NCBI RefSeq assembly: GCF_007992435.1
Contig: NZ_BKAG01000003.1
Location: 208,242-272,241 of the forward strand
Reading direction: 5' to 3'
Length of the DNA: 64,000 nt
Source: Prosthecobacter gellanilyticus
GTDB lineage: Bacteria > Verrucomicrobiota > Verrucomicrobiia > Verrucomicrobiales > Verrucomicrobiaceae
In this document: positions 16,237 to 25,200 of the stretch, piece after piece
Layout of the letters: every line of letters starts with the position of its first letter
Position numbering within the stretch: the stretch's first letter is position 1
Made by a program: the position numbers and the translations under genes
The notes under the pieces: model-generated
The model's database searches: none
Seen by the model: only the letters and a program-made list of their open reading frames with translations
What the model was told of the DNA's origin: nothing

Positions 16237-17093
16237 GACGTCTGGGGAAGAGCGGCGAGCCGGCGCTGACGGCGCGTGTTGAGCAGGCCGTGCTTTGGCG
16301 CAAAGACAAGCGCGACGAGGAAGACGAAGGTCTGCAGCACCACGATGCAGCCGCCCGTGCTGCCATTGATGTAGTAGCTGATGTAGGCGCCGATCAATCC
16401 GCAGGCCGCGCCGGTGATGGTGGCGATGACGAGCATCTTGCCAAAGCGATCTGTCAGCAGATAGGCGGTGGCGCCGGGAGTGACGAGCATGGCCACGACG
16501 AGACAGGCGCCGACGGTTTGCAGGGCAGCCACGGCCGTGGCGGCGAGCAGGGAGAGCAGCAGGAGATGCAGGAAGCCCGTGTTCAGACCGAGGCTGCGCG
16601 CGTGGACCTCATCAAAGCAATACAGGAGCAGGTCACGCCACTTCATCACCAGCACCAGGATGGACACACCGGAGATGATGAGCACCTGCAGGATGTCCGG
16701 ATCACTGATGGCGAGGATGTTGCCGAAGATGATGGTGCGGAGATTCAGATTGCTCGGATAGAGGGAGAGCAGCAGCAGCCCGAGCGCGAACCAACTGGTG
16801 AACACAATGCCGATCACGGCATCTTCACGCAGGCCGGATTTCTTCTTCAACCAGCCCATGGTCAGCGCCGCCATGACACCCGCGATGAAAGCACCGACGG
16901 AGAAGGGCAGTCCCACCAGCCATGCCAGTGACACACCCGGCACCACGGCATGGGAAAGCGCATCTCCCATGAGTGACCAGCCTTTCAGTGTGATGAAGCA
17001 GGAGAGGAAGGCGCAGACGCCGCCGATGAGGCCGCTCACCAGGATGGCTTTCACCATGTAGGCGTATTCGAAAGGGATGAGGAGGTCGGTCAT
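16233..17093 (-). CDS. Metal ABC transporter permease (Mn/Zn/Fe type), first permease
   Basis: The 286-residue ABC-3 family permease has [39 protein letters not shown] and [22 protein letters not shown], closely parallel to its downstream neighbour. The C-terminus is extended and basic ([13 protein letters not shown]). It overlaps both neighbours by four bases, giving strict coupling ATPase-permease-permease. A heterodimer with the product of 15415-16236 is expected. Confidence 0.9.
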   Translation of the reverse strand: MTDLLIPFEYAYMVKAILVSGLIGGVCAFLSCFITLKGWSLMGDALSHAVVPGVSLAWLVGLPFSVGAFIAGVMAALTMGWLKKKSGLREDAVIGIVFTSWFALGLLLLSLYPSNLNLRTIIFGNILAISDPDILQVLIISGVSILVLVMKWRDLLLYCFDEVHARSLGLNTGFLHLLLLSLLAATAVAALQTVGACLVVAMLVTPGATAYLLTDRFGKMLVIATITGAACGLIGAYISYYINGSTGGCIVVLQTFVFLVALVFAPKHGLLNTRRQRRLAALPQTS

Positions 17094-17986
17094 TCCCCAG
17101 CCTCCTTCTGCCGCTTCTCGACGAGATCTTCGCGGCCCTGACGGTCCTTGTATTCGAGGTGACCACCTTTGCCGAAGACGAGCGGGCGCTCATCATCCGT
17201 GACGAGTTTGACGGTCTTGCCATCGTGATCCTGGATGGTGCTCTGCTCGAAATGGAACTGGCGCAGCACACCGCCGAAGGCACGGTTGAGATTGTCCTCG
17301 GTGAAGACTTCCTCCAGCGGGCCTGCGGCCAGCACGGTGCGGTTCACGAGCACCACGTGGTCACAGAACTCCGGCACGCTGCCGAGATTGTGTGTGGAAA
17401 CGAGGATGATGCGGCCTTCATCACGCAGGGAGCGCAGCAGGGCGATGATGGCTTCCTCCGTGGTCACATCCACGCCGGTGAAGGGTTCATCGAGCAGGAT
17501 GATCTGGCCGTTCTGGGCCAGGGCTCGGGCCAGGAAGACGCGCTTCTTTTGTCCGCCGGAAAGCTCGCCGATCTGGCGGTCTCTGAAATCAGTCATGCCC
17601 ACGCGGGCAAGGCTTTCATTCACGATGCGCTTGTCTTCAGCACTGGCGATGCGGAGGAAGTTCATGTGGCCGTAGCGGCCCATCATCACCACGTCCCAGA
17701 CGCTGACGGGGAAGGTCCAGTCCACTTCCTCACTCTGCGGCACGTAGGCCACGAGCTTGAGCTTGCGCGCCTGCTCCACCGTGTTTCCGGCGATGCTGAT
17801 GGTGCCCGCGACGGGCTTCACAAAGCCCATCAGGGACTTGAAGAGCGTGCTTTTGCCGCTGCCATTGATCCCCACGAGAGCGGCGATGACTCCCTGATGC
17901 AAATGAAACGATGCGTCGCGCAAGGCGGTGTGGCCGTTCGGGTAGGCAACGGTGACATTCGCGACATCAATGGACAGGGAGGGCAT
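17090..17986 (-). CDS. Metal ABC transporter ATP-binding protein
   Basis: The 298-residue ATPase has Walker [11 protein letters not shown]-loop [10 protein letters not shown], signature LSGGQKKR, Walker [13 protein letters not shown] and switch His in [32 protein letters not shown] is characteristic of Mn/Zn-type ATPases. The last 60 residues are an unusual charged tail ([28 protein letters not shown] is part of it). No solute-binding protein or metal regulator gene is adjacent, so those parts must lie elsewhere. The ATG at 17986 has no Shine-Dalgarno. Confidence 0.92.
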   Translation of the reverse strand: MPSLSIDVANVTVAYPNGHTALRDASFHLHQGVIAALVGINGSGKSTLFKSLMGFVKPVAGTISIAGNTVEQARKLKLVAYVPQSEEVDWTFPVSVWDVVMMGRYGHMNFLRIASAEDKRIVNESLARVGMTDFRDRQIGELSGGQKKRVFLARALAQNGQIILLDEPFTGVDVTTEEAIIALLRSLRDEGRIILVSTHNLGSVPEFCDHVVLVNRTVLAAGPLEEVFTEDNLNRAFGGVLRQFHFEQSTIQDHDGKTVKLVTDDERPLVFGKGGHLEYKDRQGREDLVEKRQKEAGE

Positions 17987-18107
17987 CGAAGCCCACCAAA
18001 GGCGAGGAAAAGCCTGAGGGGAAGGGCAAATCTACGCTTGTCCTTTAGTGCGCGGCTCTTGTTCTGCCGCCAAAGACCGCGAGATTGGCGCGTTGAAACC
18101 AGGCTCC

Positions 18108-18800
18108 GTGCGTCTCCAATCCGTTTTCCTTCTGCTCGCCCTTCTGGCCCAGCCCGTCATCGCTGACGAGCAGGGGACGATCTTGTTTAAAAACGTCTGC
18201 GCGAACTGCCATGGCGAAAAAGGGGAGGGCAAGATCGAGGTGAAGTCGCCCTCCATCGCCAATGAGCCGGCTTGGTATGTGAAGACGCAGCTCCAGAATT
18301 TTCACGATGGCAAGCGCGGCTTTAACACGGCGGCAGACCCGCAGGGAGCGCTGATGGCCTCCATCGCCAAGGTGCTGACGTCTGAGCAGATTGAGGCGGT
18401 GGCGAAGCATGTGGAAAGCCTGGCTCTGGTGCCGCCGAAGGAGCGCGAGATCGCCGGAGCGGACGTGCAGCGCGGACAGCAGCTTTTTTACGAGCGCTGC
18501 ATGGAGTGCCATCGCTACAACGCCAGCGGTGAGATGCTCTTTGGCAGCCCGCCGCTCGTGGGCAGGCAGGGCTGGTATCTGGTGGCGCAGTTGAAAAAAT
18601 TCAAGGGGCTGCATCGCGGCTCGATGAAGGGCGATGAGAAGGGCGCCAAGATGGTGAACATGGCCACGCTCTTCATCGAGGACGAACAAATGATGAAGAA
18701 TGTGGTGGGGTATATTTTGACGCTGAATCCGCCGGTGGAGGAATCTGGGCAGAAAGTAGCGGATGAGCTGTTTCAGCCGAAGGCGGAGGCCGGGAAGTAG
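18108..18800 (+). CDS. Di-haem cytochrome c (c4/c553-like)
   Basis: Two haem-binding CxxCH sites are visible, CANCH and CMECH, each in a cytochrome c domain of about 90 residues. Possible axial Met residues follow each domain (for example MASIAKVLT and MVNMATLF). A GTG at 18108 starts a clean signal peptide (VRLQSVFLLLALLAQPVIAD); the frame is open to another GTG at 18048, which would add a polar N-terminus, so 18108 is preferred. The protein has 230 residues and would carry electrons in the periplasm, probably to a terminal oxidase. It converges on an aldo/keto reductase gene. Confidence 0.85.
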   Translation: MRLQSVFLLLALLAQPVIADEQGTILFKNVCANCHGEKGEGKIEVKSPSIANEPAWYVKTQLQNFHDGKRGFNTAADPQGALMASIAKVLTSEQIEAVAKHVESLALVPPKEREIAGADVQRGQQLFYERCMECHRYNASGEMLFGSPPLVGRQGWYLVAQLKKFKGLHRGSMKGDEKGAKMVNMATLFIEDEQMMKNVVGYILTLNPPVEESGQKVADELFQPKAEAGK

Positions 18801-18824
18801 TCTGCGAGTCCTCTCGCGGACTAC
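18797..18824. terminator. Bidirectional hairpin between convergent genes
   Basis: GTAGTCTGCGAG (18797-18808) pairs with CTCGCGGACTAC (18813-18824) with one G-U pair and a TCCT loop. It overlaps the cytochrome stop codon and ends two bases from the reductase stop, so it can serve both transcripts. There is no strong T-run. Confidence 0.55.
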
Positions 18825-18825
18825 G

Positions 18826-19866
18826 TCAGAGGCGGCGCAGGCCGTCTTCGGTCATGGGATTCGGGATGGCTTCGTCGATCTCGTTGATGCGGGCGAGGGT
18901 GTCTTCGGTGAGGATGAGGTCGGCGGCTTTCAGGCTCTCTTCAAACTGCGCGACGGTGGTGGCACCGACGATGGTGGAGGCCACGAAGTCGTGCTGACGA
19001 CTCCAGGCGAGTGCGAGCGCGGTGACGCTGACGCCAAGGCTGGCGGCGATCGTTTGCAGACGGGCGGTGGTCTCGAGTGTGCGCTCATTCACGAAGCGGT
19101 TGGCCATGCGTTTCTGGCGCGGGCCGCCGTTCTGGATGTAGTCGGTGAAACGTGCACCTTTGGGCAATGCGCCACCGTTGTATTTGCCGGTGAGCACGCC
19201 GCCGCCGAGCGGTGAGTAAGGCAGAAGGCTGACGTTTTCTTTGCGGCAGACCTGCGCGAGCTCGTTTTCGCAGCGGCGGTTGATGAGGGAGAAATTATTC
19301 TGCACGGAGGCCATGCGGGCCAGGCCATGCTTCTCGGCTTCCCAGAGGTTTTTCATCACGCCCCAGCTCGTTTCGTTGCTGCTCCCCCAGGCGCGGATCT
19401 TGCCTTGATGGATGAGGTCGGTGAGCGCGCCGAGTGTCTCCGCCTGCTCCATGCCGTGATCAGGCCAGTGAGTCTGGTAGAGGTCGATGTAATCCGTCTG
19501 CAGACGACGGAGGCTGTCTTCACAGGCTTGGAAGATCTGCTTCCTGTCAAGAGCAGTGAAGCCGCCGCGGATGGGTGGGCGGAACCAGCCATGACCCGGA
19601 CCGGTGACCTTGCTGGCGATGATGAGCTCACCCCGTGTGCGGCCTTTGAGCCACTTGCCGACGATCTGCTCTGTCACGCCAAAGAGCTCGGCGCTTGGCG
19701 GCACAGGATACATCTCGGCGGTGTCGAAGAAGTCGATGCCTGCCTCGATGGCGCGGTCCATGATGGCAAAAGAAGTCTTCTCATCAGACTGAAGACCAAA
19801 GGTCATCGTGCCCATGCAGATGTCCGTGACGACGATGCCAGTGCGGCCGAGGCGGTTGCGTTTCAT
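18826..19866 (-). CDS. Aldo/keto reductase
   Basis: The 346-residue protein has the AKR barrel with the catalytic tetrad: Asp and Tyr in [10 protein letters not shown], Lys in IIASKVTG and His in YQTHWPDHG. The N-terminal [19 protein letters not shown] and the C-terminal [20 protein letters not shown] are typical of the Tas/YajO-like NADPH-dependent group. The physiological carbonyl substrate is unknown. Single gene unit between a terminator-like hairpin and the terminator of the peptidase gene. Confidence 0.93.
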   Translation of the reverse strand: MKRNRLGRTGIVVTDICMGTMTFGLQSDEKTSFAIMDRAIEAGIDFFDTAEMYPVPPSAELFGVTEQIVGKWLKGRTRGELIIASKVTGPGHGWFRPPIRGGFTALDRKQIFQACEDSLRRLQTDYIDLYQTHWPDHGMEQAETLGALTDLIHQGKIRAWGSSNETSWGVMKNLWEAEKHGLARMASVQNNFSLINRRCENELAQVCRKENVSLLPYSPLGGGVLTGKYNGGALPKGARFTDYIQNGGPRQKRMANRFVNERTLETTARLQTIAASLGVSVTALALAWSRQHDFVASTIVGATTVAQFEESLKAADLILTEDTLARINEIDEAIPNPMTEDGLRRL

Positions 19867-19943
19867 GCGCGGAGAATGGCGAGTTGGGCGTGGGGAGACA
19901 AAGGAAAAGTAGAGGCCGTCGCAGACTCAGGCTTAGATTTTGG

Positions 19944-19990
19944 TAGAAAAATTAAGGGTAGAAAGATTTCCAGAAAATCTTTCTACCCTT
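19944..19990 (-). terminator. Strong intrinsic terminator of the M29-like peptidase gene
   Basis: AAGGGTAGAAAGATTT (19954-19969) and its perfect complement (19975-19990) form a 16-base stem with a five-base loop. Read on the minus strand the stem is followed by AATTTTTC. It lies 43 bases past the stop at 20033. Confidence 0.85.
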
Positions 19991-20032
19991 GAATCTTTTG
20001 GCCTAACTAAAGATAGGTTGTGATGTATAAAC

Positions 20033-21217
20033 TCACTTGGCAGCGAGGGCGTCGAGGAGGTATTTGGCGGGCTGGAAGTGCTCGATGAGGATCTCTTTCT
20101 GGGTGCCGCGGGTCATGCGGACCTGCTTGATGTCAAAGTTCGGTGTCTTGTGTGGCGCGAAGAGGATGTCATCATGCGTGGCGTTTTGATGCCGCTTGAA
20201 CTGGGCTGGCGTGATGTGACCGCCGAGATGGTCATCGCGACCAGTGGCGAGATGGCAGGTGCCGAGCACCTTTTCATCCTGGATGTCAGAGCCAGAGACG
20301 GGCAGCACCTGGGTGCCGAAGCCGAGCTCACCGAGCACGCCCGTCATGGGGTCATCCAGCAGACGAGCATTGTGAGTGTCGATCGTGGCCTGATTGCCCT
20401 CGATGAGCTCACTCTTGATGATGCGGCCTTCGGTGACGGTGAGTTTGCCGAGCGTGCCGTCTTCATACTTCATGGGGAAGAAACCTTCCGCGCTGGTGGG
20501 AACGAAGTAGACCTCACCGGCAGGCAGGTTCGCCACATCTGGAGTCGTTCCACGACAGAGGCCGTGAGACTTCTGCGCCTCCTGGCCGCTGAGCTCAAGC
20601 TTCGCGGTGAGCACTTCACCATTCTCGAGACCGAAATCAATCTCCACGGAGTCGGCCTTGGTCATCGCGAGACGGAGCTTTTCAGCATCGCGGCTGACTT
20701 CATCATAGTCGACGGCGAGACCGCTGTTGAGGATGATCTCATTCACGCCATGCAGCGTGGCCCCGCGGAAGCCGTACTGCTTCGCAAAAGCGGTCAGCGG
20801 AGCGGTGGCGGAGAAGGTGGTGATGGCCAGGATGATGTCGTAGTTCGGATAAATGTCCTTCTCGAGGCTGAGGCGCTTGCCCTCCATGTCCACACACTCA
20901 TCTGGCAGGTCCAGATTGCTGCCGCCGGTCTGCACATAGGCATACATTTCGCCGCCTTTGAGGGCGAGCTCGTCCATCACCCCATTCTTCAGGCCTTCAT
21001 AGAAATACTGGCGGGCACGCTGCTGGATGGCACGGGCCGGATTGTTCAGGAAAGCCAGGCCCTTGGCCTCGCTCAGATCAGGAAGATCGATGAGGATGCA
21101 AATCTTACAGCCAAAGGTGGGCTGAAAAACGGTATGTAGCAGACGATAGAGATCGAATTTCGGGAACTGGCGGCTGTCGGCCGAGGACTGAACGGTGGTC
21201 ATGGGAGCACTCATCAT
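20033..21217 (-). CDS. Aminopeptidase-like protein, M29 (aminopeptidase T) related
   Basis: From the tandem ATGs at 21217/21214 the protein has about 394 residues. NLPAGEVYFVPTSAEG matches the conserved loop of M29 metallo-aminopeptidases, and TGRDDHLGGHITPAQF plus ATHDDILF resemble their C-terminal metal-binding part. The middle (SVEIDFGLENGEVLTAKLELS) is the expected beta section. The metal ligands are not all obvious, so it may be a divergent or non-peptidase member. The frame is open to 21490, but the extra N-terminus looks non-coding and overlaps the divergent SDR gene. It ends at a strong terminator. Confidence 0.65.
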   Translation of the reverse strand: MMSAPMTTVQSSADSRQFPKFDLYRLLHTVFQPTFGCKICILIDLPDLSEAKGLAFLNNPARAIQQRARQYFYEGLKNGVMDELALKGGEMYAYVQTGGSNLDLPDECVDMEGKRLSLEKDIYPNYDIILAITTFSATAPLTAFAKQYGFRGATLHGVNEIILNSGLAVDYDEVSRDAEKLRLAMTKADSVEIDFGLENGEVLTAKLELSGQEAQKSHGLCRGTTPDVANLPAGEVYFVPTSAEGFFPMKYEDGTLGKLTVTEGRIIKSELIEGNQATIDTHNARLLDDPMTGVLGELGFGTQVLPVSGSDIQDEKVLGTCHLATGRDDHLGGHITPAQFKRHQNATHDDILFAPHKTPNFDIKQVRMTRGTQKEILIEHFQPAKYLLDALAAK

Positions 21218-21335
21218 AATCGGGGGTGGTTGGTTTTGGGTAGCGGGATTTACGACCACGAATGAAAAGCCGGGCGCTTTTCTTTTCTCGAATCTGGGCC
21301 ATCGAAGGGCACGTTCCTGTTGCCTAATAAAAACC

Positions 21336-22028
21336 ATGACACCTTCTAAAATCGTCCTCATCACTGGCTGCACACGTGGTCTCGGCCGCGCCATGGTCTC
21401 TGAGTTCACTTCCCGTGGCTGGACGGTGGCTGGTTGTGGCCGTGATGCCGCACTGATCGCCGCCTTGCAGGCTGAGCATGCCGCCCCCAATTATTTCGGG
21501 ACCTGTGATGTGCGTGATGATGCCCAGGTGGCTGCCTTTGGTGAAAAGGTGGTCAAGCATTGCGGTGTGCCGGACTTGGTGCTGAACAATGCGGCGATTG
21601 TGAACAAGAATGCCCCGGCATGGCAGGTGAGCGCCGAGGAGTTTGACCGTGTGATCGACATCAACATCAAAGGGCCGGCGAATGTGATGCGGCATCTGCT
21701 GCCGGTGATGCTGAAGCGCGGCAGTGGTGTGATGGTGAATTTCTCCTCGGGCTGGGGACGCTGCACGGCACCTGAAGTGGCGCCTTACTGCGCAACCAAA
21801 TATGCTATCGAGGGTCTTTCCCAGGCGGCTGCGCAAGAGACAGGTGGCAAGGTGGCGATCATCCCGCTCAATCCAGGGATCATCGATACCGACATGCTGC
21901 GCAGTTGCTTTGGCGCTGAAGCGGCGGGCTTTCCGGATGCCACGGCGTGGGCGAAGCGAGCGGTGCCCTTTCTGATCAAGCTCGACCCAAAGGACAACGG
22001 GCAGCCACTGAGCGTGCCTGGCATGTAG
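21336..22028 (+). CDS. Short-chain dehydrogenase/reductase
   Basis: The 230-residue protein from the ATG at 21336 has the NAD(P) motif TGCTRGLG, the NNAA motif, catalytic Ser in NFSSGWGRC and Tyr-x-x-x-Lys in YCATK, followed by PGIIDTDM. It is a classical SDR; the substrate is not predictable. The frame extends upstream to 21195 but the Rossmann fold begins at MTPSKIVLITG, which fixes the start. It is divergent from the M29-like gene with 118 bases between. Confidence 0.92.
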   Translation: MTPSKIVLITGCTRGLGRAMVSEFTSRGWTVAGCGRDAALIAALQAEHAAPNYFGTCDVRDDAQVAAFGEKVVKHCGVPDLVLNNAAIVNKNAPAWQVSAEEFDRVIDINIKGPANVMRHLLPVMLKRGSGVMVNFSSGWGRCTAPEVAPYCATKYAIEGLSQAAAQETGGKVAIIPLNPGIIDTDMLRSCFGAEAAGFPDATAWAKRAVPFLIKLDPKDNGQPLSVPGM

Positions 22029-22256
22029 ACCGATGAGAAAGTAAACGCTCAAGTGATACAAAAGCGCTCAGCAGCGATGCTGAGGCGGCTTTGAAGTGAT
22101 CGTGGCTCAAGGCTGGCATGGCTTGTGCATACACAGGAGGTCACATCGCCCCATCTGTTGAGCCTTGCGTGCTGGAAACCGTGACCTTTGCCCTCGTGGC
22201 GGAGGATTTCAGTGCCTGAGGACCACCTCTCGACGGACACGACTTGCCCCCCAATC
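22029..22256 (+). promoter_or_regulatory. Leader region of the PEP-CTERM gene with sigma-54 promoter
   Basis: TGGCATGGCTTGTGCA (22114-22129) matches the sigma-54 -24/-12 consensus: GG and GC are exactly ten bases apart and 13 of 16 positions agree with TGGCACGGCCTTTGCA. Transcription would begin near 22140, leaving a leader of about 117 bases. An AGGAGG at 22135-22140 lies too far from the ATG at 22257 to be its ribosome site. Confidence 0.6.
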
Positions 22257-25200
22257 ATGTCCTCGAACTGCCTCATCGCGGCCGCGTGCCGTCGCGCCCT
22301 GATCCATCGCCTCGTTTTCGCCTCATGCCTGACGCTCTCCGCGCCGTTGCTGCATGCCCAGCTCGTCTGGGATGCAAACAACACGGGTGCCGGCCAGTTG
22401 AACGGGTCAGGACAGTGGTTTGGGACTAACCAATGGTATAACGGATCCAGCAACGTGAGCTGGGACAACAGCGGTTCCGTGATCGCGCAGATGGGTGCCA
22501 CCACGCCCTCGGCCCTGGTGAGCCCGAACACGGTGACCATCACCAGCAACACCGCAAATGTCGGAGGCATGGTCTTCATGCCCTTCACCGCATCGCCACT
22601 CACCTCGGGGCAGCAGTACACCATCGCAGGCTCCTCAGGCACGCTGAACTTTGCGGCAAACTCCACTGTCACCGTGGGAGATCTGACCAGCACGGGCAGC
22701 AATTTCATCACCTTCGCCAGCAGCCTGGTGGTGACGGGAAACGGCCTCACCTTTCAAAAGGCGGCCGGCAGCACGGCGCAGCAATTCATGCGCTTTGACA
22801 TGGTGGCCAACCCCGGGCTGACAGGCACGTTGACGCTCAAAGGCACCGGAGGCGGCCTCTTCTTCCGCAGTGGGGCTCCCGGCACTTTTGCAGCGATGTC
22901 GAATATCGTGGTGGAGACGGACAGTTGTTTTTCGCTGGTCACGGCGGGCACTTACAACATTCCCATGAGCATCGCGGGCACGGGCGGCGGCGGCCAGTAT
23001 GGAGCTCTGCGCGTGGACACGAGCGGAATCACCATCGCGAATGCCATCACGCTGACGGCGGACGCCGGGATCCAGACAAACACAGGTGGGGTGACGAACA
23101 CTGTCATCTCGGGTGTGGTCAGCGGTGGTTTCGGCTTCACACGCTTCGCCACGGGAAGCGGCCAGGGGACGCTGAGTTTTCAAGCGGCGAACACTTACAC
23201 AGGCACGACCACCCTGGGCCGCGCCGGAGCCTTCGCGGGTGGCGTGACCATCCTCGACTTCAGCGCGGCGGGCGCTCCGACGGATAACATTCTTTACAAT
23301 GGGGCGGGCACGGCAGCCGCACTGAACATGATCGGTGGCAACAACTCCTCCACCGTGCTGCAGCTCACGGGCAAGGCGGGCGCCACGAACACGCAGAGCT
23401 TTGGCAACCTGACGCTGAACCAGTCCTCCACCACCACGAATGGCACAGCGGTCATCAGCCTGACCTCAGGTGCGGGAGGCCAGATGAATCTGAACCTGGG
23501 CACGATCACACGCACGGGCACGATGACCACGCTAGCCTTTGTGGCACCTGCCTCTGGCACGATTTCCACCACACAGGCGGATGGGTTTCTAGGACCTTGG
23601 GCGACTTACAAAACGGCAGCTGGAGCGATGACCTGGGCGCGTGTGACTTCCGGTGTGGTGGGTGCCTTCAGCTCTGATCTGATGCACGCGACGGGCACGA
23701 CGATTTCCACCCACGCTGGATACTCGGCGGCGAGTTACCTGGAAGTCGCGGATGGTTCGACGGGCAATGTGACCGTGGCTGCGGGCACCACGAACCTGGC
23801 CACGCTGACCATGAACGATCAAGGGTATGATCGAACCGTGGATCTGGCCGGACAGACGCTGAGGCTGGGCTCCACCGGCACGACCTCAGTCGGCGGTGTG
23901 CTGATGACTTCTGACTCACGCAACCTCACGATCGGGGTTCCAGGATCCGCGGGCACGCTGACCTCGGGCGGGCCTGGCAACAGCACGGCGGGACAGCTAT
24001 TCCTCACGAATGGTTCCAACAGTTCCACGATGACGGTGAACTCGGTGATCGCGAATAATGGAACGGGTGCGGTGACGCTTTTCATCAATGGTAACACGGG
24101 TTCCAAAGTGGCGCTGAGCGGCATAAACACGTATACCGGCGGCACGCAGGTTCTGTCTGGCAGCGTGGAGATTAAGAATGCCGCAGCTTTTGGGACGACT
24201 GGGACCGTGGTGGTGATGGAAGGCGCCGCGGTTCAGCTTGGTGGTGGCATTGTGGCGAATCGTGCGATCAGCCTGGCTGGCAGCGGGGTATCAAACACGG
24301 GTGCGATCCGCAATATCGCGGGGAACAACAGCTGGACGAACACCATCACCGCCCTCGCGCCAGTGCGCTTTCATTCCGATGCGGGCACGCTGACACTGAG
24401 TCACAGCACCAGCGCGGCAACCAACATTGTGACCGGCACGCAGAACCTGATTTTCAGCGGCAGCGGCAACATCGTGCTCGGCAGCCGGCTGAACACCAGC
24501 AGCGGCACGGTGACGAAGGAAGGCACGGGCATGCTGACGGTGAGCGGTGATGGCGGCACGGCACTGACGGGCGCCACGACGATCAATGGGGGCATCGTGC
24601 GCATGACCAGCGGGAATGGTCTGGGCAGCACCTCTCTCATCACGGTGAATGATGTGACCACGGGAGCTGCACTGGAGTTGAGCGGCGGCATCACGGTGGC
24701 GAATGCGGTGACCTTTAACGGCAGCGGCATCAATGGGGTGAACAGTCTCAACGGTTCGGGCGCGATCCGAAACATCTCCGGCAACAACACGCTCAGTGGA
24801 ATTGTCGGCATTGGTCTGGATACGGCGGGGCCGCGTGTTTCCGCGGATGCGGACACTACTCTGACGCTGAGCGGCACGATCCGCAGCGCAGCCACTGCCT
24901 CGGGCACTCGCACGGGCTTGTTTGGCGGAGCAGGCACCATCAACGTGACGGGCGTGATCACCAACGGCACCACGGCGGGGACCTTCATCACGGGCATTGC
25001 GAAAATCGAGAGCGGCACGCTGAACCTCCGCACGGCCAGCACCTTCACACCGAACACCACTGCGCCGACGGCCAGCCTGGTGAACGTGCGCGGTGGCACG
25101 CTGAACCTGGACTATGCGAGCGCCTCGGTCTCCAACGGACTCATCCTGGGAACGAACAACCTGACCATGGGCGGTGGCACGCTTTCCCAAGGCGGCAGCA

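Noticed and set aside
22135..22140. AGGAGG as ribosome site of the PEP-CTERM gene
   Set aside because: It is about 117 bases before the ATG, and the in-frame TTG near it runs into a stop within a few codons.
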